Shown here: piece after piece, positions 58,023-64,000 of the stretch
Layout: every line of letters starts with the position of its first letter
How positions within the stretch are numbered: position 1 is the first letter of the stretch
NCBI GenBank assembly: GCA_000696115.1
Contig: JJOH01000015.1
Span: forward strand, 1-64,000
DNA from: Streptomyces olindensis
GTDB taxonomy: Bacteria > Actinomycetota > Actinomycetes > Streptomycetales > Streptomycetaceae
DNA: 64,000 nt
Direction: 5' to 3'
Position numbers and translations under genes: made by a program
Notes under the pieces: model-generated
What the model was told of the DNA's origin: nothing
Database searches by the model: none
Seen by the model: only the letters and a program-made list of their open reading frames with translations

Positions 58023-59360
58023 TCAGTCCCACGCTTCCGACAGGCGCCGCGTGACGACCGAGCTGAAGACACGCACGCCGCGTGTCGAGCCCGGATCGAT
58101 GCCCGTGAGCTCCCGCACCCGGCGGAGGCGATAGTCCAGGGTGCGGGGGTGGACGTTGAGGGCTGCCGCCGTGGCGCCGCGGTGCATGTCGTGGCGATAG
58201 TACGCGTCGAGCGTGACCAGGAGGTCCGGACCGGGCCGCAGGCTCCGTGCCACGGCGTGGAGCCATGCGTCGACGAACGGCGCGTCGGCGACGGCGAGTT
58301 CGACGAACACGTCCGACACGGTGTGCGGCCGCGGCCGGGCGGACGCCCGTCGCAGCGGTGCCGCCCGGCTGATCCGCCGGGCCAGGTCGAGGGCGTCGGC
58401 GACCTCGGACAGCGGTGAGGTGACGGTGCCGGCGGCGCAGGGGCGACCGAGAGCCTGGGCGAAGTCCCGTACGAGATCCGATACCAGGTCCGATCCCAGG
58501 TCGGACGCCAGGTCGGGTACGGAGTGCGGCTGTTCGGTGCCGGCGGTACCGGGTTCCGGAGACGCCGGGGGTGTGGCGGAACGCAGGGGAATCAGGGCGA
58601 TCAGCTCACCGCTCCTGTTTCCCTTGCCCGGGCACCACGTCATCGGCGCGTGGTGGGTTTTCACCAGCGCCTCGATCTCCCTTTCCAGGTCGCGATCGCC
58701 GGCGGGACGGTCCGGCACCCGGATCACCGTCACCGCGCAGCGCTCGGGCAGTTCCATGCCCAGGGCCGAAGCGAGTTCCGCCGCGATGGGATCTCCGTTC
58801 AGCAACGACCTGGCCAGCAGGGCGGCCTGCTCGACGTACGGCAGACGGTGTCGCAGCGCCGTCACGAATCCCTGGCTGTAGGCACGGATACCGCGTTCTC
58901 CCTGCGGGGCGAACCAGCTCATCATCCGCATGAGTTCGTCGACGCCGACGCCGCGCTGAGCTTCGGTCGCCTCGTTGATCTCGCGCAGCATGAGTGAGGT
59001 GTGCAGGCGCAGGACCCGCTGCCGTGCGTCCAGCGACATCCCCGCCGCGGCCCGCATCTCGCCGATCGCCGCGATGCAGCCGAGGTCGTCGTCGCTCAAC
59101 TCACTGTTGTCCGGGGACAGTTCGATCGTACGGCGGCGCAGCCACAACGCGTACTCCAGCGTCTCGGCGCGCGCCCGGGAGTTCGTGTCCAGGAACCCGA
59201 ACTCCGGGATCTCGCGCGCGTACGCCTCGACCTCCCGGCGCGCGTTGGCCGGAGCCTGCCGGGCCAACTCGGCGAAGAAGCTGCCCATGGGCGCGAGCAT
59301 GCCATTCCGGTCGAAGCGGCCGACAGGGGAAATCCGGACGGCACTTATCACTCTGCGCAC
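58023..59360 (-). CDS. PucR-family transcriptional regulator (C-terminal HTH_30)
   Basis: Up to 445 residues from GTG 59360; starts at ATG 59300 or ATG 59288 are possible and the choice is not clear because none has a strong Shine-Dalgarno. The middle part holds a GGDEF-like/CdaR domain, and the C-terminus has the PucR HTH: YYRHDMHRGATAAALNVHPR followed by TLDYRLRRVRELTGID. An internal repeat of the Asp-Leu type (SDLASDLGSDLVSDLV) near residue 290 is encoded by short DNA repeats. PucR/CdaR regulators respond to purine or nitrogen metabolites or act as pathway activators. It is divergent from the DUF4394 gene. Confidence 0.85.
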   Translation of the reverse strand: MRRVISAVRISPVGRFDRNGMLAPMGSFFAELARQAPANARREVEAYAREIPEFGFLDTNSRARAETLEYALWLRRRTIELSPDNSELSDDDLGCIAAIGEMRAAAGMSLDARQRVLRLHTSLMLREINEATEAQRGVGVDELMRMMSWFAPQGERGIRAYSQGFVTALRHRLPYVEQAALLARSLLNGDPIAAELASALGMELPERCAVTVIRVPDRPAGDRDLEREIEALVKTHHAPMTWCPGKGNRSGELIALIPLRSATPPASPEPGTAGTEQPHSVPDLASDLGSDLVSDLVRDFAQALGRPCAAGTVTSPLSEVADALDLARRISRAAPLRRASARPRPHTVSDVFVELAVADAPFVDAWLHAVARSLRPGPDLLVTLDAYYRHDMHRGATAAALNVHPRTLDYRLRRVRELTGIDPGSTRGVRVFSSVVTRRLSEAWD

Positions 59361-59390
59361 ATCGGAGACGACCGCGTCTGGGGCGCTTTG

Positions 59391-59457
59391 TCACAGTGCG
59401 CAAAATCCCTGGATCGGGGCATTCCCATCGCCTGCTCCACTTGTGGAGGCACTGTGA
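59391..59457. promoter_or_regulatory. inverted repeat in the divergent PucR/DUF4394 intergenic region
   Basis: TCACAGTGC (59391-59399) and GCACTGTGA (59449-59457) are exact inverted copies separated by 49 bases. A second small palindrome TCCACTTGTGGA (59436-59447) lies just inside the right arm. Widely spaced half-sites fit looping or two-dimer binding by the adjacent PucR-type regulator. Confidence 0.4.
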
Positions 59458-59608
59458 ACTGGCCTTAATGGGAACCGCGTACCAGCCCGTGGGGGAACAC
59501 GACAGCATTCATTCCGGCCACTGCTCCGGATCAGCGCGGGAATCGGTACGGGAATCTCTCATCCGCGCGCCACTCGATGGTGCCTGTTCAAACGGGAGGG
59601 AAACACCG

Positions 59609-60499
59609 ATGAAAGCAGGAACGAGAAAGAGAATCGCGGCGGCGGTGGCGGTCATGGCCACGTCGACGGCGCTCATGCTCAGCGCACCGGGCAGTGGCTC
59701 GGCCGCTCCCGCCGCCACTCCCAGCCTGCGCGCGTTCGGGATCACGGGTGACGGCACCCAGATGGCCACGTTCACCACCGACCGGCCGAACGTGCTCAAC
59801 TGGGTCAGGGACGTCATCGGGCTCACGGGCGACACGGCTCTGATCGGCATCGACTTCCGCGTGCAGGACGGCCTGTTGTACGGCGTCGGCAACAAGGGCG
59901 GCATCTACACGATCAAGATCCCGACGGGCACTCAGGACGTCGTGATCACGAAGGTGTCCCAGCTCCAGTACGCGCTGCACGGCACGAACTTCGGCGTCGA
60001 CTTCAACCCGGCCGCCGACCGGCTGCGCGTGATCAGCGACAACGGCCAGAACCTGCGGCACAACCTCAACGACCACACGACGATCCAGGACCTGAACCTC
60101 ACCACCCCGCCGATCGAGGGCACGACCAAGGGCGTCTCCGCCGCCGCCTACACGAACAACGACCTCAACGGGGCCACCGCGACCACGCTGTTCGACATCA
60201 ACACGACCGCCGACCAGGTCGTCATCCAGTCCCCGGCCAACAACGGCACGCTGGCGCCGACCGGCGGCCTCGGCATCGACGCGCAGATCAACGCGGGCGT
60301 GGACATCTTCAGCACCCTGTCGGGCGGCAAGACGGTCGGCAACGACGCCTTCGCCACTCTCACCGCCTCCGGCGCCAACAGGCCCTCCCTCTACAGCGTC
60401 AACCTCTTCACCGGCGAGGCCACGCTCGTCTCCGACGCCGTCACGTCCAAGTTCCCCCTGAACATCACGGACCTGGCCATCTCCCTGACCGGCAGCTGA
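59609..60499 (+). CDS. secreted DUF4394-domain protein
   Basis: 296 residues from ATG 59609, after GGGAGGGAAACACC. N-terminal signal peptide: KAGTRKR, hydrophobic IAAAVAVMATSTALMLSA, and an Ala-rich cleavage region near residue 33 (GSAAPAA). The mature part is a repetitive beta-propeller-like protein with GIDFRVQDGLLYGVGNKGGI and GVDFNPAADRLRVISDNGQN, the DUF4394 signature. Function is not established; such proteins are exported and often surface-associated. It starts about 250 bases from the divergent regulator. Confidence 0.88.
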   Translation: MKAGTRKRIAAAVAVMATSTALMLSAPGSGSAAPAATPSLRAFGITGDGTQMATFTTDRPNVLNWVRDVIGLTGDTALIGIDFRVQDGLLYGVGNKGGIYTIKIPTGTQDVVITKVSQLQYALHGTNFGVDFNPAADRLRVISDNGQNLRHNLNDHTTIQDLNLTTPPIEGTTKGVSAAAYTNNDLNGATATTLFDINTTADQVVIQSPANNGTLAPTGGLGIDAQINAGVDIFSTLSGGKTVGNDAFATLTASGANRPSLYSVNLFTGEATLVSDAVTSKFPLNITDLAISLTGS

Positions 60500-60513
60500 A
60501 CCCCTCCCGCAGG

Positions 60514-63500
60514 TCACGTCCTCGCCGCGGCCCGGCTGCTCCCGGGCCGCGGCGAGCCCGGAGGATGTCGCGGGTCGCCGACCCTGTTGATCGCCGACTC
60601 GACGGCTGCGATCCGGTCGGCCAGGAGGCCGAGGGCCCCGACGGCTCGGGCGAGTGGGTCGTCCTCGGGGCCGCCGAGTGTCCGGGCTCGGACATGGGCC
60701 GCCTTCACCTCGGTCCAGCGGGCGGTCTGCTCGGGGGTGAGGGTGCCGCGCAGCTCGGCGAGCTTCAGCAGGTTGGCCTCGGCTCCGGTGGTGAGGGTCT
60801 GGGCCTCGGCCCGGTAGTGGTCCTCGATCAGCGCGGCCAGTTCGGCGTCGTTCATGACGGTCTGGACGCGCTGGGCGATCCTGTTCATGGTGCGGTAGGA
60901 GCCCTGGAGCCGGAACGGCGGTTCCGTGCGGGTCGTGTCCGACTGGGCCGCCGAGGCGATGTACGCCGCGTTCACGGCCAGGACCGTGTCCCGAGCGGTG
61001 AGCAGATGACGGAGCACGGCCAGGATCCGTTCCAGCTCCGCGGGGGCGTAGGGATGGGTCAGGCGGTCGGCGCGAGCCGTCGGGTCGTCCTGGGCGAGGC
61101 GGATCAGCAGGTCGAGGTCGGCACGATCGCGGCCGGCGAGCGGGGCGAGGACCTGGTTGGCGGTGAGGGCGTTCTCGATGAAGCTGAGCGCGAAGTGGTC
61201 GTCCTTACCGGTCAGGACGTCACCGAGGTTCCACACGTCGGCGCGGTTGGCGAGCATGTCGGGCACCTGGAAGCGGCTGCCGGACTCGGTGTAGGGATTG
61301 CCGGCCATGGAGACGGCGAAGCGTTTGCCGCGCAGGTCGTAGGTGCGCGGTGCGCCGTCCCACACGCCCTCGATGCGGCGCGTGGCGTCGCAGAGGGGGA
61401 TGAACTTCTGGAGCAGTTCGGGCGAGGTGTGCTGGATGTCGTCCAGGTGGAGGAGGGTGTTGTTGCCCGCCGCCAACGCGAAGTTGATCTTCTCGACCTC
61501 CTGGCGGGCGGTGGCGTTCGGGGCCTCGGCCGGGTCGAGCGACGTGACGGCGGGACCGAGTGCCGAGCCGTCGACCCTCACCAGGATCATTCCGAGCCGG
61601 TCCGCGACGTACTCCATGAGGGTCGTCTTGCCGTAGCCGGGCGGGGAGATGAGCAGGAGCAGGCCGCCGGTGTCCGTGCGTTCGGCCTCGCCCGTGGTGC
61701 CGAGTTGCTTGGCGAGGCTGTCGCCGATGAGGGGGAGGTAGACGTCGTCGATGAGCTTGCTGCGGACGAACGCGGACATCACGCGGGGCCGGTGGTCGTC
61801 CAGGCGGAGGCGGGTGCGTTCGGCGTTCACGAGGGCGGTGCGGCGGCGCTGGTAGGCGCGGTGGGCGGGTGCGTCGTGAGTGCGGAAACGGCGTGTGCGG
61901 GCCAGGAGTTCGTCGATGCGGACCACGAGGGCGCGGCCGGTGATGCGGGGGTGGCTGCCGAGCAGGCCCGTGACGGTTTCGGTGAGCGGCGCGTCGGACT
62001 CGTAGCGGGTCAGGCCGGGGCAGAGTTCGGCGGCCACCGCCTCGGCCAGGTCGCCGGGGGTGAGGTCGGTGCCGGTGGCGGTGGTGTACGCCGTCAGCCA
62101 TGCCTCGACCAGTTGCTCGCGGGCGGCCGGGTCGGTGAGGGCGGTGAGGTCGTCGTCGTAGGCCGATGTGCCCACGGTGCGGCGGAACTTGTCGAGGAGG
62201 GTGCGGGTGCCGGCGCTGATGACGAAGCCGGGCGGGCCGCTGGTCAGTTCCTCGAAGAGGTACGCGGCCGCCGCTTCTCCGCCCGCGACGTCCGCCAGCT
62301 CCCGTCGCAGCTCGGCGATGGCGGGCGCCGGGCCGAAGGTGTCCCGGGCCCGGGCGAGGGACACCGCGCGCCGGGTCCAGCTCTGCCGCTCCTCGGCCGT
62401 CGTGCCGTGCGCCCAGAACAGCTGGGCGGCCGCGCGTGCGGCCGGTTCGTGGCGCAGCGGACCGGCGCCCTCGTGCAGGCGCAGGAGCGCGGTGAGGATC
62501 GCTGTCGCGTCGTGGTCGTGCACGCCGCGCTCGTAGCCCTCGTCGTACGACGACTCCGCGGCCTGCCGCACGAGGGCGGACAGGTCGGCTTCCGCCAGGG
62601 CCTCGGGGCCGTGCTCGGCCAGCAGGCGGGCGGCGAGGTGCTCGGCGCGGTAGACCTCGGGCGACTCCGAGGGAAGGGGGCGGTCCCAGTACGGGCGGGT
62701 GGCGGTGAAGTCCGGGCCGGTGACCGGGGAGCGGTAGTCGGTGCCGGTCAGGGCGAAGGCGAGGGTGTCGCCGTGCGGGACGAGGGTGAGGTCGAGCGGC
62801 TGGGTGTTGACGGCGAAGCGGTGGGTGCCGAGGCGGACCGTGCGGCCGTCGTCGGTGTAGAGGTCGGTGCGGTCGCGCAGGGCGCGGAGCGCTTCCTGCC
62901 GGGCGGCCTTGAGGCGACCGTCCAGCTCCTCGGCCCTCACCTGGTCGCCGAGGTCGCGCAGTTCGCCGGCGATGCGGCGGACCTTGGCGGGCAGCGGGTC
63001 GGAGGTGAAGAACGCGGCGACGGCGTCCGCGTCCGGCTGGGCCGCGGCCCGGCGGGCGACGGTCCGCAGGACGCGGGTCGCCGACTCGGCCAGGCGTTCG
63101 GCGCGCCGGGCGCGGGCGTCGGCGAGGGTCTGCTTGCGGGCGGAGAACGCCTCATGCAGCTCGTCACGCCTGTCGGCGAGAGTGGCGAGGAAGTCCTCGG
63201 ACTCGGCGAACCGGGACTCCAGCGTCTCCACCTGGACGAGCAGGCGGGCGAGCTGCTCGTCGCACGCCTCGGGGCTGTCCGACGCGGCGAGCGCGCCGGT
63301 GACGGACTGGCCGAGCAGGGCGAACTCGGCGGCGAACTCGGCACGCCCCTCCTGGTCGAGAAGTGCACGGCGGCGGCCGTCCAGGACGGCACGGGCGCGG
63401 TTCACGCCGCCTAGGACCTCGGCGATGCGCCCCAGGACCGCGGTACGGACCGTGGCGTCGGCGATGTCGAGGCCGGCGACGACCTCCGTCACCGTGCGCA

Positions 63501-64000
63501 GCCCGGCGGCGAGTTCGTCCATGCGGGCGGCGACGGGCGCCGCCTCGGCCACCGTGGCGATCGCCTCGGCGTCGGCGACGAGCCGTTCGACGTCCGCGTG
63601 GTGGCCGGCGAAGGCGTCCTCGCGGGCGAGGTGGGCCACGGCGCGCCTGCCGAAGGCGGCGAGATCGGACTCGGTGGCGGCGGCGAGTTCGTCGATGCGG
63701 GCGGCGTCCGCGTACCGCAGGTCCTTCAGGGTGAGCAGATGACCTTGCGCCCGGCGCAGTTCGGTCAGGCCGGTCACCCACTCGGCCGCGCTGCGCGCGG
63801 ACTCGCCCCGCAGCCGTCGTACGACCTCGGTGACCCGCGCGGCGGCTTCGGTGAGCGCGTCGTCGGCGTGCCGGGTGAGGGCCTGGACGGTCGCGAACTC
63901 GGCCAGCACCTGTCGTGCCGTGTCGCGCAGGTGCGCCAGCGGGGTGCCGAGGTCGCCGAGTTCGGGGTCGCCCAGCCAGTGGTGGGTGTCCGCCGCCCGG
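60514..64000 (-). CDS. large AAA-family DNA-repair-type ATPase (5' end beyond window)
   Basis: The frame is open to the right edge, so at least 1162 C-terminal residues are visible and the start is outside. The N-terminal visible half is coiled-coil-rich (VRRLRGESARSAAEWVTGLT, ESRFAESEDFLATLADRRDE, ARRAERLAESATRVLRTVAR). The AAA module lies about 300 residues from the C-terminus: Walker A ISPPGYGKTTLMEYVADRLG, Walker B NTLLHLDDIQHTS, and VSMAGNPYTESGSRFQVPDM resembling the MoxR/sensor-1 region. This matches the very large actinobacterial proteins annotated as DNA repair ATPases. The real function is not established. Confidence 0.82.
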   Translation of the reverse strand, partial: RAADTHHWLGDPELGDLGTPLAHLRDTARQVLAEFATVQALTRHADDALTEAAARVTEVVRRLRGESARSAAEWVTGLTELRRAQGHLLTLKDLRYADAARIDELAAATESDLAAFGRRAVAHLAREDAFAGHHADVERLVADAEAIATVAEAAPVAARMDELAAGLRTVTEVVAGLDIADATVRTAVLGRIAEVLGGVNRARAVLDGRRRALLDQEGRAEFAAEFALLGQSVTGALAASDSPEACDEQLARLLVQVETLESRFAESEDFLATLADRRDELHEAFSARKQTLADARARRAERLAESATRVLRTVARRAAAQPDADAVAAFFTSDPLPAKVRRIAGELRDLGDQVRAEELDGRLKAARQEALRALRDRTDLYTDDGRTVRLGTHRFAVNTQPLDLTLVPHGDTLAFALTGTDYRSPVTGPDFTATRPYWDRPLPSESPEVYRAEHLAARLLAEHGPEALAEADLSALVRQAAESSYDEGYERGVHDHDATAILTALLRLHEGAGPLRHEPAARAAAQLFWAHGTTAEERQSWTRRAVSLARARDTFGPAPAIAELRRELADVAGGEAAAAYLFEELTSGPPGFVISAGTRTLLDKFRRTVGTSAYDDDLTALTDPAAREQLVEAWLTAYTTATGTDLTPGDLAEAVAAELCPGLTRYESDAPLTETVTGLLGSHPRITGRALVVRIDELLARTRRFRTHDAPAHRAYQRRRTALVNAERTRLRLDDHRPRVMSAFVRSKLIDDVYLPLIGDSLAKQLGTTGEAERTDTGGLLLLISPPGYGKTTLMEYVADRLGMILVRVDGSALGPAVTSLDPAEAPNATARQEVEKINFALAAGNNTLLHLDDIQHTSPELLQKFIPLCDATRRIEGVWDGAPRTYDLRGKRFAVSMAGNPYTESGSRFQVPDMLANRADVWNLGDVLTGKDDHFALSFIENALTANQVLAPLAGRDRADLDLLIRLAQDDPTARADRLTHPYAPAELERILAVLRHLLTARDTVLAVNAAYIASAAQSDTTRTEPPFRLQGSYRTMNRIAQRVQTVMNDAELAALIEDHYRAEAQTLTTGAEANLLKLAELRGTLTPEQTARWTEVKAAHVRARTLGGPEDDPLARAVGALGLLADRIAAVESAINRVGDPRHPPGSPRPGSSRAAART
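60521..60556. terminator. 15-bp hairpin between convergent genes, inside the ATPase 3' end
   Basis: CTCGCCGCGGCCCGG (60521-60535) and CCGGGCCGCGGCGAG (60542-60556) form a perfect 15-bp stem with a 6-base loop, 22 bases after the DUF4394 stop. The stem lies within the last codons of the convergent ATPase gene (its stop is at 60514), so one element probably ends the + strand transcript while coding SRAAART on the other strand. Confidence 0.7.

Noticed and set aside
60565..63414. A 949-codon open frame on the + strand opposite the AAA ATPase gene
   Set aside because: Composition is typical of an antisense shadow and no motif is present, while the - strand has Walker A and B motifs.

Overview
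The window is very GC-rich, uses GTG starts and overlapping GTGA/ATGA stop-start junctions heavily, and is dense with secondary-metabolism genes. This suggests a Streptomyces or a close filamentous actinomycete. I see no insertion sequence, phage gene or CRISPR array. Functional assignments come from motifs read by eye. No database search was possible.

Region A (1-8658, + strand) is a tightly packed catabolic operon, open on the left edge. It encodes two fumarylacetoacetate-hydrolase-family enzymes, a cyclase-family hydrolase, an FAD hydroxylase, an ACMSD-like amidohydrolase, an extradiol (VOC) dioxygenase, an SDR, a decayed second SDR, and both subunits of a 3-oxoacid CoA-transferase. Together these look like a route that hydroxylates, ring-opens and thiolytically finishes an aromatic compound. 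A phosphotransferase and a strong bidirectional terminator close the region near 9.6 kb.

Region B (9678-31597, - strand) is a compact PKS-NRPS operon. In biosynthetic order it has a GYD-like small protein, FAAL-ACP-KS-AT-DH(N-half), luciferase-like monooxygenase(LLM)-DH(C-half)-KR-ACP, C-A-PCP, C-A(with an LLM inserted)-PCP-TE, a methyltransferase, an MMPL exporter and a type II thioesterase. The LLM domain interrupts two unrelated catalytic domains. In one case the protein chain itself is split there, after a six-unit AKNxxS tail.

Region C (32275-37476) is regulatory. It has an OmpR-type regulator, a histidine kinase and a LuxR-type regulator (overlapping genes, - strand), facing a divergent symporter and a second, paralogous LuxR regulator on the + strand.

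Region D (about 35.3-57.9 kb) is the most unusual part. A + strand arm carries two dicarboxylate/amino-acid symporters, an FMN reductase, a DegT-type PLP enzyme, an ornithine-cyclodeaminase-like enzyme and an ATP-grasp ligase. A convergent - strand operon runs from a tRNA-Leu-like gene with a defective anticodon arm through a heme-oxygenase-like diiron oxidase, an unrecognised 442-residue protein, a Rieske protein, a ferredoxin, a caspase-fold-like protein with a zinc ribbon, a ValRS-derived protein that has lost its editing motifs, a probable aspartate N-monooxygenase/nitrosuccinate lyase pair (nitrite-forming), a nitroreductase-fold protein, a PNPOx-fold protein, an MFS exporter and an 87-residue peptide. 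My inference is a natural-product pathway that makes nitrite from aspartate and uses aminoacyl-tRNA-synthetase-type chemistry, perhaps on a tRNA or peptide carrier. I know of no described pathway with this combination.

Region E (58023-64000) looks like ordinary chromosome. It holds a PucR-type regulator, a secreted DUF4394-type protein and a large DNA-repair-type AAA ATPase that runs off the right edge.
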